64,000 nucleotides of DNA from Takakia lepidozioides (lineage: Eukaryota; Streptophyta; Takakiopsida; Takakiales; Takakiaceae), in contig CM060731.1 in NCBI GenBank assembly GCA_030704615.1, forward strand, positions 70,164,756 to 70,228,755, given 5' to 3'. Position 1 is the first letter of the stretch. The number at the start of each line of letters is the position of its first letter. The notes under the pieces were generated by a model. That model was not told the DNA's origin. It made no database searches and saw only the letters and a program-made list of their open reading frames with translations. Below, piece after piece: positions 1 to 10,569 of this stretch. A program made the translations under genes and the position numbers.

Positions 1-1378
1 AAACTAAGGAATGTTTAGAATGGAGAGAAGGAAACAAAAGGAAATTTAAGAGCTAACCTGAGGAAGTAACCAAGCAAGAAGGGGATAAATGACACTGCTG
101 TTTCCAGAGGCAATCCCCTGTCTTGAGGATGCCCTGCCCTATCAATTAGGCAAACAGTTATAAGCTCAACCCATCAATGCGGTTAAAGATAACATTCTTT
201 ACATATGATTTCTTGTTCATTTCTTTTGGTGGTGCAGGGCAAAATAGACAGGATTATGTCATGCGGTGAAACCGTGAAATGACCATGTATTTAACCAAAA
301 TAATATCATATTCATAGCATCTTTCACTGCCACAGAAAGACAAGATGTGTTACTGCAAGGCATAAGGTCAGACACACCGCAAGAAGACATATATACATCA
401 TGTTATGGGTCAGATGTGTGAGTGAAATCATCTATGGAAAACATCAGTTCATATTTAGTCTATCATTGCAGAGGCGTGTGGATTTTGAGTGTAGAAGATG
501 GAAAAAAAAAATGAACAATGGGTATGTACTTTTGTGATTAGGTCTAACTAGAATGTCAATTACATCCTGAGCAACATACACCAGTATTGTTTTATAGGAA
601 ACTCCAAATATATATCAAAGCAATTAAGGATTATTGAGAGTGTACTATAGGCATCCTGATTGTGTTGATCATAGTAGAAATATTTATGGTTGAGGACAAC
701 TAATCATTCCTTATCTGCCGTAACTTTTGAGAGCGACTACGTATTTGAGCACACACCTAGTTGAACTGCTCAACATTTGCTCAAATACCAGGTTTGGCAG
801 AACCTTGTACCTAGCACATTGTGATTCTCCAAATCCTTGATGAAGATGGTAATAGGTGGCACTGATGGAGTATGAACAAAATCTATTGCCCATCCATGAG
901 ACATCCTAAGCAGCTTCCAGAGAATAGCCTCTATAGCGACCAATAGTCACCACTTTAAATCTCTGATTTTAACTTCACCAAAGTAAACTAACATACCCCT
1001 CATCCCTCCAGAATTTGTGAAGGGTACCTTACAGATCCAATAGTTACCAAGGGAGTCGAATACTCATGCAATGAATCCTACTTACAAACATGTTACCGGA
1101 GAGGGGCATGAGAATACCAATGGGTAGTGGGCCGATAATTGAGTACTCGAAGTAGCTCCATAACCCAGTTTAGTGTGGCTTCATTAGCATCTATTTCATC
1201 ATCCCTTCTCTGCAGCACGGTTGGTCTATATGATGTCTTAGTGCAAATTTACAAGAGTCGTTTAGCCCAAAATGATATCTTATTTTTTATTTTTATTTTA
1301 CGCTTTTCACTATTTCTCTTGGTTTTTGAAAGAACCAATTATATATGCCTAGATTTCATTTAATTTTTGCAAAGAGGG
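1..1378. other. Intergenic, nothing recognised
   Basis: AT-rich DNA with only short reading frames. I see no conserved domain, RNA gene or clear repeat here. Confidence 0.6.
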
Positions 1379-1425
1379 CATGATTCTACATACCAAATTC
1401 TCTCTCTATCTCTCTCTCTCTCTGA
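1379..1425. repeat. CT-rich microsatellite
   Basis: A short run of TC dinucleotides with one interruption (CTATCT). It is a simple sequence repeat. Confidence 0.8.
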
Positions 1426-2348
1426 GGGACCGCGATGAGTACAATATCTCTTCTGCGGCCGGCGAAAAGCTACGCCATGCTTTAAAGCATCAAAATATAC
1501 ATGCAAGAGAATCTACATGATGTTGCAAATGTAATAATAGCCCGTCGAATTCTAGCTCTAAAATAAGCTCAAACTCTTGCGTAAAAATACAAAGATGAGT
1601 GATAATGTTTTAATTTGCTAATGTGGACGAAGGAAAACAACGGGGCGGACAAACCTGGCTCATTGGCTGAACAGTGGAGAGCACATTGAGGAGCACCTGC
1701 AGAAGTTGCTGCGGATTTCTATTGCTGCATCAATAATCTAGCCCCGATTAAAAAATTGATAATTGCACTGTTACGGCACTCCACCCATAGGATGCGCTGT
1801 GACGAAGGTAAAGAGGTAAATGGATAAAGATGAAAAAATAAATAGATCAAGGGGACAACACCCTTCCCACAAATAGGCCAGGGTTTTAAGTCATCGGAAC
1901 CATTAGAACTAGCACGAACCTGAAATCAAGGAGAGAAAATGAATAGTCGAAAGGCGATGAATTCAGAAGCGTCACAATTCCTTGCACATCTGCCATATTG
2001 CTCATACAATGGGAAATGAGCCCTCCAAAAGTCTACCTCCTTACCACGCCCAACCAACAATGTGGTGAGGGAGTGGAGGTTACTGAATCCAACAACCCCA
2101 ACAACAGGCGGTTGCATGGCAGTTTTATGGTTGTCATGTTCTCCGCCTGCCCACTTGGCAGCTTGTGGCAGTGGCCTTGGTCCATGACTCATGTCGCTCA
2201 TGGTTTTCGGCTCATGAAATAACATCCCTTGTTACCATGAGAAATTATTTTTATTTTTCATCTTTATTACTGATTATCTATCCTAGATACCGAGGTGACG
2301 GCCTAGGTGGACTGACCTCGTAGATAAAATTTTACAGTATTTAAGAAA
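1426..2348. other. Intergenic, nothing recognised
   Basis: Two overlapping frames of 70-100 codons exist on opposite strands near 1.93-2.22 kb, but neither shows a family motif. I call no gene. Confidence 0.5.
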
Positions 2349-2375
2349 CTAATATATATATATATATATATATGA
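2349..2375. repeat. AT dinucleotide microsatellite
   Basis: A run of (TA)n that borders the hairpin array to its right. Confidence 0.85.
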
Positions 2376-2380
2376 ATATG

Positions 2381-2740
2381 GGACCCAATATTGGTGGTTG
2401 CACACATTTCAAAAAATTGAAAAAACACGCGTCCGCCAATATTGATGGTCGTAGATATTTAAAAGAAAAATACACGCGACCTTCAATAGGTGGTTGCACG
2501 CATTAAGTGTTTTTGAAAAAAATTATTGTGTGTGACTGCTAACATTGGCGGTCGCATGCATTTATAAATAAAATAAAATGTTGTGACTGCCAATATTGGT
2601 GGTGACATGCATTTGTTTAAAAAACAAAATGTTGCGACTGCCGATATTGGCAATCGGAAAAAAATTAAAATTAAAAACAAATAAAGTGACATGTTTGCGA
2701 CGTGACTCATGCGGAAGTGATACATTTTTACTTTAATTTG
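2381..2740. repeat. Hairpin-repeat array, GCGACCGCC-arm family
   Basis: About six imperfect palindromes with arms related to GCGACCGCCA / TGGCGGTCGC around an ATAT centre, separated by A/T-rich linkers of some 20-35 bases. Several arms have decayed to TGGTGGTTGC or GATGGTCG. The plan matches the better preserved GCGACCACC arrays at 40.3, 44.7 and 55.3 kb, with different loop sequence. Confidence 0.7.
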
Positions 2741-2845
2741 TTTTTATTAATATATCCGCAAAACCGACGTGACGTAGGTTGCATCAACGTCCAGTCTGAT
2801 GCGACCTAACGTGACGTGACCGACATGACGTTGATAACTAGGCCT
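2741..2845. mobile_element. Probable terminus of a decayed hAT-type element
   Basis: Directly outside the hairpin array lies a GC-rich segment packed with ACGT-core boxes (GACGTGACG, CGTGACGTGACC). Its wording parallels the terminal segment of the hAT element ending at 56065: both begin with a CGCAAAACCGACGTGACG- or CGGCAAAACTGATGTGACG-like stretch. The outer edge, near GTTGATAACTAG, loosely resembles the inverted end starting at 46574. No transposase is left beside it. Confidence 0.45.
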
Positions 2846-3379
2846 TAAATACAACCACCCTCACCCTGAACACCATTAGACAGGTCTTGGACTTTATTTT
2901 CCTATCACAGTGTAGAAATACAAATCATAGCATAGGTAGGAGGTGGGGAAAACTTTGAACAGACCAACTAAATATGGCTCGGCCAACACATCACAGTCTA
3001 ACACTCAGTTGAAGGCATTTGTACTTCCACACTAGTTCAGCACATTGACAATGGACGGGGTACAAAAAGTCATAGGAATAGAGATAAAAAATTAACATTA
3101 ATGAACATTTGTTTATATGAGTGGATTCCAATATGTGATGGGGGTGAAATACACACATTGCAACCCTTTGATACAGGAACTAGCCAACGAGCAGTTGCAG
3201 AGCAAGCAACCACCATATTTAATGTTCTGGGTCTTGTTGACATTGGTGAATTGTTTTATTTCGTGGTGCTGAAAGGGCTTAAGGTAAGTCATTTTTTGTA
3301 AACATGTATTGTTATATGACGTTGGTCAAAGTAGTCAGTTATTGATTTTTATTTAAATTAAAATCAAGATTTTCGAATA
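2846..3379. other. Intergenic, nothing recognised
   Basis: A frame of about 66 codons at 3101-3301 ends in a sequence that could be a splice donor, but it shows no recognisable family. Confidence 0.4.
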
Positions 3380-3900
3380 AAATCGGGACCGCCAGAGGTG
3401 GCCGTGTCCATTTATTTTTTTATTTTTTAAATTCTTCTTTAAGGATAAAATCATGACCGTCGCGATGTTTTAAAAACAAGATAAAATTGGAACCCCAATT
3501 GTAATTTATGGTTTTGTTTTGGATAAAATTGGGACCGTCACCTCTGGCAGTCCCAATTTTAATTTAAAAAATATATATATGACCCTAGCTTTGGCGGTCT
3601 CTAATATAACAAAAATAATTTGACAGAAAAACAGAAAAACATTGGACCACAGCTCTGGCAATACCAAATGTAAATTAAAAAATTAAAGAAAAATTGGGAT
3701 CGTCAGCTCTGGCGGTCCCGAATTTAAATAATAATAAATAAATGGAACTGTCAGCTTTGGCGATTTCGATTTTTTAATAAACAAATACAATATAATAAAA
3801 AATTAAAAATCCAGCTTTGACGGTCCCAAATTTAACCCAAAAAATATAAAAATGGTAAAAATAATTGAGATCGTAAGCTCCGACAGTCCCAATTTTTCAG
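3380..3900. repeat. Hairpin-repeat array, GGGACCGCC-arm family
   Basis: About nine units in which arms like GGGACCGTCA and TGGCGGTCCC face each other around an AGCTCTG-type centre, separated by A/T-rich linkers (AATTTAAATAAT and similar). Arms vary (GGGACCGCC, GGGATCGTC, TTGGCGGTC). This is the same design as the GCGACCACC arrays with other bases in the arms. Confidence 0.7.
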
Positions 3901-3904
3901 TAAA

Positions 3905-4025
3905 AACAGGTACGCTGTGATAGGCTGTGTGGCACTGTGGTAAGCTGTGATAGGCTGTGACACGCTGTGGTAGGTTGTGATAGGCTGTGTCACGCTGTGA
4001 TGGATTGTGATAGGCTGTGTGACAC
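3905..4025. repeat. Short minisatellite (GTGATAGGCTGTG units)
   Basis: Tandem units of roughly 9-18 bases built from GTGATAGGCTGTG, GTGGTAGGTTGTG and variants. The minus strand reads as repeated Thr-Gln-Pro-Ile-Thr, but this is only a by-product of the repeat. Confidence 0.75.
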
Positions 4026-4030
4026 TTGTA

Positions 4031-4612
4031 CTACCCGCCCTGGTCATATACGCTCGGCCTAGCGACAAGTGCTTCATACTCCGTTGGTATCACTGGCGCA
4101 GCCCGTGACTGCTTCTGTGTTTCAACATGCAAATCGTGCTGCAATGGTTTGTCATGGATACCACTGTACCCCTTCAACTTATTGGCATTGACTCTTCCCA
4201 GCATCTCTTTGTTAATGGTTTGTAACATGGCGGTGTTATCATACATCTTCTGTATGACATAAGGTCCTTTCCATGGTGATTTAAGCTTAGAAGCTTTAAT
4301 CTTACCCTTCTTCTGGAACCAGAGAACCAAATCTCCCGTCTTAAAAGTCTTTAACTTGCCTTCATCAAACTGTTCCTTCCTCTTCATCTGAATTCTGGTC
4401 ATGTTATCAGCTGCATCAGCACGTACTTCTTTCACATGGTATAATTCATGTTTCCTGACCTTAATTGAATCTTGCAATTCCATTCTCTTTCCCCATTCCG
4501 TTCTCATGGTAGGTAACAGGAATTCCACTGGAAGTAAAGCTTCCATACCATAAACTAATTGGAATGGTGTATACTTAGTGGTGACTTTATATGAAGTCCT
4601 GTATGACCACAA
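4031..4612 (-). mobile_element. Ty3/gypsy integrase C-terminal fragment
   Basis: A 193-codon open frame that reads as the end of a Ty3/gypsy pol polyprotein. Near its start it has the integrase stretch YKVTTKYTPFQLVYGMEA, which in this family follows the DDE core. Near residues 125-150 it has the GPYVIQKMYDNTA segment typical of the GPY/F-type C-terminal domain. The normal protease, reverse transcriptase and RNase H parts are absent: upstream on the minus strand the frame runs into the 64-bp tandem repeat. It is a 5'-truncated retrotransposon relic. Superfamily assignment is firm; no LTR was found. Confidence 0.88.
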
Positions 4613-4630
4613 AGCTTACTCACGAGTATC

Positions 4631-4841
4631 TTCATCCCTATTTCGGCGCCGAAATTCATTTATGGGTGGAAATTCTTTTTTGCTCACGGGTAAGTTCATC
4701 CCTATTTCGGCGCGGAAATTCATCCGTGGGCTGAAATTCTTCTTTGCTCACGTGTATGTTCATCCTTATTTCGGCGCCGAAATTTATTCGTGGGCTGAAA
4801 TTTCTTTTTGCTCACGGGTATGTTCATTCCTTTCTGCTCAT
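4631..4841. repeat. 64-bp tandem repeat with internal palindrome
   Basis: Three full 64-bp units start at 4631, 4695 and 4759, followed by a partial unit at 4823. Each begins TTCATCC(C/T)TATTTCGGCG, contains the near-palindrome TTTCGGCGCCGAAATT, and ends TGCTCACG(G/T)GTA. Copies differ at only a few bases. The array directly borders the gypsy fragment. Confidence 0.9.
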
Positions 4842-6420
4842 TTGGCTTCAGTGTCATGAGTCTGCACACAATGCCGCCTTGGGATTTGATGATTAGATAT
4901 AGTGCAAATCTAGCATAGTTGATGAGGGCACTAGTGAGGGTTAGCTGTAACCTCCTTGAAATCAGAGAGAGGATGATGTGGATAGGGCTGCAAACTGACA
5001 CTGATGTGGAGTCTAGAACTGCTTCAGAGTGGTTCATCATTTGAACAGATGAGGTTCACATCTGAAAGGGCAAAAGAGAGCTATTGGGGTGTTTAGCTGT
5101 AGACCTGTAGAAGGGTTGGGAACTGTCGGGCTGGGTTTCCCTTGGGGGCAAGCAGTGTGAAGGGTCTGTAATTGGGGGAGAGAAAGACTGATGAAAGAGA
5201 GCTGATCATGTCTTGTGTGACCAAGGTTGATTCCAAGGCTGGATGCACTGGATGCGTGGCTGAATGTGTCTTGCATTGCATTGTAGATAGGCTGCTGTTG
5301 GAAGAAAATGAGGAACCTTTACACCAGGAAGGAGAGAGAAAAGGTTTGGGAAGGGAGAGAGCTGCCCAGTAAAAGGGGTAATGAGGGATGGTCAACTGGG
5401 AGATAAGAGGAAAAACCATGACATCTACAGAGAACCACTAGGCCTGTAGTTCATGGCAGATCTGAGTTGTCTTTCTCTCATCAGTGATCTCATTACAAAA
5501 AGGGGTTTTTGAACGTGTGCTGCTCAAGGGAGATGCCCACATGGGTCGCACTTAGCTCCGTCATAGGGCTGGTTGCATCACTGAAAATATCACGGCAGCA
5601 CCGTTGGTGCTGCAAAATGTAGCAAGACTGTGTAAATCATGAACAAGGAGGACTCAATTTTTCATCCATGTTTTCTCTTCCGCTGCGGCGTGGATGAGGA
5701 TTTATGAACTCTGATCATGAACGAAATGAGGGAAACCCACAACCATGTGCCGCTGGTAGATCACTAGGTTGTTTTATTTATTTATTTATTTTTTACTAGG
5801 AATGAAGTACAGTTGGAATCACACAGAAGAGGATTTATGCCATTTCTTTTCAAACTACACTCTGCTCGCATCGCCCGCTTCCTCTGCTGCCACCATCCAA
5901 GCGCGCCCACAAAAACAAAGAAATGAGAACAAACTTAGAGTTGATGAAAAATCACAAGCTAAACCCTATATTTGGCCACAAAATGGTAAGCAGACTTTTG
6001 TGATCAAACATTCCCAATCTCTTCACAGTCCCATTCTCTTCCCAATCTCTTCATATTCCCAATCCCAATCAACTCGTACCTCTTAGCTAGCTTCTAGTTG
6101 CGCGTCGCGTGTCATATCTGGCAGCTCGTCGTCCCCGCACTTCAATCTAGCCCAACGCAACTAGCCATCCCCATTGCCCGACGAAGGCGACCTCCAATCG
6201 ACGGTTGTAACTTGATGTACAAAAATAATCAACGGCTACAATTAATTTAACTTTTTGCTCCGTCGTTCCTGCGTGCTGCGTTTTCTATTTCACATGTCCA
6301 TTTTTTAGGACTGCAGTTGCCGATTTTGGATGGCCCGTACCATGCTTTGGCCCCCCACTATCTCCGCAGAAGATGAAGTAACTTCACCACTCTCACAGAG
6401 TGTAGCTGCCAGCCTAAAAC
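4842..6420. other. Intergenic, nothing recognised
   Basis: Several frames of 60-108 codons overlap on both strands near 5.0-5.4 kb without any recognisable motif. No gene called. Confidence 0.5.
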
Positions 6421-6920
6421 NNNNNNNNNNNNNNNNNNNNNNNNNNNNNNNNNNNNNNNNNNNNNNNNNNNNNNNNNNNNNNNNNNNNNNNNNNNNNNNN
6501 NNNNNNNNNNNNNNNNNNNNNNNNNNNNNNNNNNNNNNNNNNNNNNNNNNNNNNNNNNNNNNNNNNNNNNNNNNNNNNNNNNNNNNNNNNNNNNNNNNNN
6601 NNNNNNNNNNNNNNNNNNNNNNNNNNNNNNNNNNNNNNNNNNNNNNNNNNNNNNNNNNNNNNNNNNNNNNNNNNNNNNNNNNNNNNNNNNNNNNNNNNNN
6701 NNNNNNNNNNNNNNNNNNNNNNNNNNNNNNNNNNNNNNNNNNNNNNNNNNNNNNNNNNNNNNNNNNNNNNNNNNNNNNNNNNNNNNNNNNNNNNNNNNNN
6801 NNNNNNNNNNNNNNNNNNNNNNNNNNNNNNNNNNNNNNNNNNNNNNNNNNNNNNNNNNNNNNNNNNNNNNNNNNNNNNNNNNNNNNNNNNNNNNNNNNNN
6901 NNNNNNNNNNNNNNNNNNNN
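6421..6920. other. Assembly gap of 500 N
   Basis: Exactly 500 unknown bases, a conventional placeholder size, so the true length is unknown. It could hide upstream exons of the SH3 gene at 7.5 kb. Confidence 0.99.
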
Positions 6921-7495
6921 TCCAATGATCTGCAGTACAGGGTAATGAATCCCTTACGAGGATCAGAAATGCTTGGAATGAACCATTGATTCTTAGACAC
7001 TCCCTTGAGCTATAGTAAGTGATATGTGCTTGACAAGTAAGCGGGGTGGATGTCACACTTTTCAGTAGGTTTATCCGCCTGTACACAACCATGAACTACC
7101 TTCAAAATTGTCTTGCGACAGTGGAGGGTATGCGCCACTTTGGAGTATTAAGTGATAGATTAATTGTTGTCATTGGTTCACAAGAGTGCTAACAACATAC
7201 TTCCCGAAGTGTGTTCTATACAATTTGTGCAATTGGTTAGTAAACTTTGTTGTACTGCCTCTATTACCTTGGTTCATGGCCATTTTGTCAATGTGTACCT
7301 CTCCTTCTCACATGGTTTCTGCATGGGGTTTACCAGTACCTCACAGATTTGTTGATGCTTGTTTAGGCAGCCAGCCAGCCTGCTCGTCTTTAAATCCAAT
7401 CTTCAATGATCTTGAGTGAAAGGTGTTGTTGGTACAGCTAGTTGTGTGAATATTTGGCAGATGGTGATAGTGGTTGTGTTCTCCAACTATGGCAG
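6921..7495. other. Gap-flanking DNA, probable intron of the SH3 gene
   Basis: No exon was recognised. The last bases (CAACTATGGCAG) form a good 3' splice site for the SH3 exon that starts at 7496. Confidence 0.4.
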
Positions 7496-7942
7496 GTGAT
7501 GCATGCATTTGAAGCAGAGGATCAAGGAGAGCTAAGTTTAGCTGTTGGGGACTACGTGGTTGTTCGTCAGGTCTGGGGCTTCAACTCTCTCCTGGTTCAA
7601 ACTGCTTGTACTCTTGTTCACTGAAAATTCCTCTATCACCTGGTTGGGATGAGGACAAGGGGCTGCCCTTTGTCTGAAAACCTGGGGGAATTTTGAGAGG
7701 TTCAATTCTATCCGACAGAATCCCCCCTGAACGACTGAAATAGGGTGCAAACACAAAATCTATCCTTATCACCGCTGCTAAATGTCTTGACCAACCCTAC
7801 TGTGTTTTGGGAATAGGTCTCTCCATCTGGCTGGTCAGAGGGAGAATGCAAGGGGAAGGCTGCCTGGTTTCCATCATCATATGTCAAACAGAGGCAACGT
7901 ATTCCTGCTAGCAAGGTGGCTGAAGCTGGCTCCGTTGTTTAA
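7496..7942 (+). CDS. C-terminal exons of a plant SH3P-type SH3-domain protein (partial)
   Basis: Two exons together encode one SH3 domain. Exon 7496-7570 (25 codons) begins after GGCAG and encodes VMHAFEAEDQGELSLAVGDY plus VVVRQ, the first strands with the ALYDF-like and acidic RT-loop regions. Exon 7817-7942 follows GGGAATAG and encodes VSPSGWSEGECKGKAAWFPS, then SYVKQRQRIPASKVAEAGSVV and TAA. The second exon holds the GW and the FPSSYV motifs of the ligand groove. The two join in phase 0 as RQ-VSPSGW. Plant SH3P proteins (BAR plus C-terminal SH3, linked to clathrin vesicles and autophagosomes in Arabidopsis) end in just such a domain. I could not find BAR-domain exons: they may lie in the gap, or this may be a captured fragment. 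Confidence 0.75.
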
Positions 7943-8921
7943 CTTCTAATTATTGGTTAATTGTTAATTACCTGTTTACAACTGGAGGAGAACTCCAAGC
8001 AAGATATGTGCTGGAAGGGAGCACGCAGTGGTGGCGTTTAATGATCGTGGGGAGGGAGGAGGGGATCTGGCCTAATCTGACCTACCATGCAAACTTGTGA
8101 ACAATTGTCGCTGGCTGGTTTCAAGTGAGAGTGCATGCCCTTTTCTGTCAAGCTGCATTTGTATATGGCTTGTACCAAGTGTGGTCGTTGTTGTAAAAGG
8201 GACGATATTAGCGAGGGGAAGAGTAGCAGATGTAGCATATGTAGCTGATGTAAAGTTTGTCACACTGGTACTGGGTACCAAGTCCAGTCTATTCAAACAG
8301 GTGAACAGACCCATGAGTTTGTGTCACTTATCTTTGTTGTCATGACTTTAAACTACTCTCCAACGAGCTACCTTTTTTGTGTTATAGTGAGGGGGGCAAG
8401 TGGATCCCATTTTTGGATTGCTGGACAGTAAACAGTTTTGTAGTTTGCAGAAGAAGGGCCCAATAGTGTGATTGTTGATTGCCAAGGAATTTTTGAGTGT
8501 CTGTGTTGAAAATGTTTGGTTTCTCTTGCTGCCATGTTAGTGCCTTGAAGAATTTACATTTTACTATCCTCTGATTCCATCAGCTTGCCTGCATATGTTG
8601 TCGCATTTGTGGGGCTACTATTCAACTTAAGTATGTCATGTGTTTGTGCAGCTAATTTGCGGGGATGGCAGGTGGCCTGCGGCTCTCCCTCACGCTACCT
8701 CCCACCACATCTTGGAAAAGCATTACAGGTGTGGCACCCCGTTAGCTTTTGTGCAATTTGGTGTTCCCTACTCACATTTTCACTGATATTGCGTACCTCA
8801 TGGCCTAGGTGGGGTAGAGGGGTAGAGTAGTCTCTTGTTGTTGTTAGCACGTGACAGCCCAGCTCATCCTCGCATACCTAATTACCTAAACTGAACCATG
8901 ACGCTAGATTGAAGAGGACCA
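7943..8921. other. Intergenic, nothing recognised
   Basis: 3' flank of the SH3 exons. Short frames only, with no recognised domain, RNA or repeat. Confidence 0.5.
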
Positions 8922-9218
8922 ATGCAAGAAGAGGAGCCTTCAAGAGAGAGACACCTGGTTACATCACAAGAGGAGCAAGATAAAATAGAACACCAAAAAA
9001 CTTGTCCTTTCTGTCAATCATTGGTTGGGATCGAAGAGGAATATGGCAATGCATATCATCAATATTTGAATGTTGATTATCTGAAACCGAACCATGTGGA
9101 GGAATATAGAATTTGGAAACGTGTGGAAAGCAGGTTTGTCATCTATGTATATCACTTGCACTTCTTGAAGGCTGCACTTGCGTTAACCAGAGACGATCCA
9201 GACTTGGCCTCTGATTGA
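8922..9218 (+). CDS. Unrecognised 98-aa ORF with one CxxC
   Basis: A charged reading frame that starts at ATG 8922 and ends at TGA. Its only motif is a single CPFC near residues 29-32 (TCPFCQSLVG), followed by a Tyr-rich segment (EEYGNAYHQYLNVDYL). Only one pair of cysteines is present, so a zinc site would need a partner. I do not recognise the family. It could be an exon of the same transcription unit as the frame at 9482, since both are plus-strand and 260 bases apart, but I found no convincing shared splice sites. Confidence 0.3.
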   Translation: MQEEEPSRERHLVTSQEEQDKIEHQKTCPFCQSLVGIEEEYGNAYHQYLNVDYLKPNHVEEYRIWKRVESRFVIYVYHLHFLKAALALTRDDPDLASD

Positions 9219-9481
9219 AAGGTAATTTCATGTCTGAATTTGGTAGTATGGTTGTCATGAAGCTGGAAATGTCAGTAGGTTGTTGGTTTTGTTGGTTTGT
9301 TGGTTCTCATGAAGCTGATGTCGGTAGGGTGTTGGTTTGTAGCTCCATCCTTGCCCCCTCATGTTGTTGTCTCCGTACATAACCAACCTGGAGTTGTAAA
9401 AAACTGGTCTAATGGGAGTGCGGGGCTGGGAGTATGTAGGGCACTCAGGAAGAGGTTCAAAACAATGGTGTAGTCGGGGAG

Positions 9482-10141
9482 TAAGTTAGAGAATTCACCT
9501 ACGAAAGCGAAGAGTTCCAAAGCGGCATCCGAAGATACTATGGGCGAAAGAGGGGGCAGAAATCAACAGATTACTTCAGGGATGTCCTCAAGCTGAATGC
9601 AACAGGCAAAAATCCCAAACAACTTGTCTTAGACAAAGACATCACCAAAGAACAATGTGCAAAGTTGTTTGGACAACCAACAAACAAGAATGGCTACTTT
9701 TATATGGGTTGTACTGACAAGAGTCTGATTCCCAAAATCGAGGACCTGTGGAGTAAGGTTCATGGGTATGACTGTAAGCCAACCGGTGGTATCATTGCAA
9801 ACTTGATGGCAAGGGGCATTGTCTATGAAAAAAGGACTGGACAAAAACTCAACTGGGCAGCATACGCGGCATGGACAGCTAAGCAACAAGAAAGAATGAA
9901 GGAGCATCGAGAAGCAAAGAACCCCGACAGCACAGACAGTAAGCCAAAGCTAGGAGTTTGTGAATTGAAAGAGAGGCTACGCAAAACCCCAGGTAGAGGC
10001 AAAGAAGGACTGAAACAAACGCCTGAGCAAGTGATTACAGAGATGGAAAGGAAAAAACATGAGCAGGAGTATGTGGCAACTGCCCTAGCGAGTCTTCAGG
10101 AACTACATGCACTAGAAGCATTCGTGTCTTTTCCGAATTGA
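9482..10141 (+). CDS. Unrecognised Lys/Arg-rich ORF, about 219 aa
   Basis: The frame is open from the codon after TAA at about 9479 to TGA at 10141. There is no in-frame ATG near its start, so the 5' end is probably an exon border or a truncation. The first part (VREFTYESEEFQSGIRRYYG) is followed by a mixed segment containing YFYMGCTDKSLIPKIEDLW, an AAYAAWTAKQQERMKEHRE helix and a charged C-terminal part (ERKKHEQEYVATALASLQEL) likely to be helical. I see no signal peptide or membrane span and recognise no family. Its length and amino-acid mix suggest a true former coding region, perhaps from a mobile element or a decayed host gene. Confidence 0.4.
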
Positions 10142-10569
10142 CTGGGTGTCCGCCAACCACTCCGGGAACCACTTGGCAGTAAGCGGGACTACTGGAGAGT
10201 CGAAATGGACAATGTGGGCCCACGGGGGCATTTCAGACGGCGGGCAGAAGTGGGGTCAACCACTCCGGAGTCGTAGCAAAAATCCGGGCTATTTAATTAA
10301 TTACGGAAATACATAACATTTGAAAAAATGGAAATTACAAGTGGTTCTAATTAGTGCACATGCGACTAGAAATTTTCATTCATAATTTGATTAATGGAAT
10401 AAAGATATTTATTCATTAAAGTGAATATGTAGACGACTCAACGACTCCATGAACCACTGGGCATTGATTGCACCCGTGATTCGGGGCCACATTTGCTGAC
10501 ATGTGTTTCACAAGAACAGGTAAAGAAAATGTGGCCTTGGGGGAATAGATATTTTAATATGTACTGCCT
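10142..10569. other. Intergenic, nothing recognised
   Basis: No motif seen. It lies between the unrecognised ORF and the PPR relic. Confidence 0.5.

Noticed and set aside
3832-4077. Frame with repeated Thr-Gln-Pro-Ile-Thr on the minus strand
   Set aside because: Translation of a short minisatellite; not in frame with the gypsy polyprotein.
5037-5419. Overlapping 60-108 codon frames near 5.0-5.4 kb
   Set aside because: Frames on both strands without motif, start context or splice structure; most likely chance.
6305-7092. Reading frames of 219-244 codons across 6305-7092
   Set aside because: They consist mostly of the 500 N gap; the sequenced parts show no motif.
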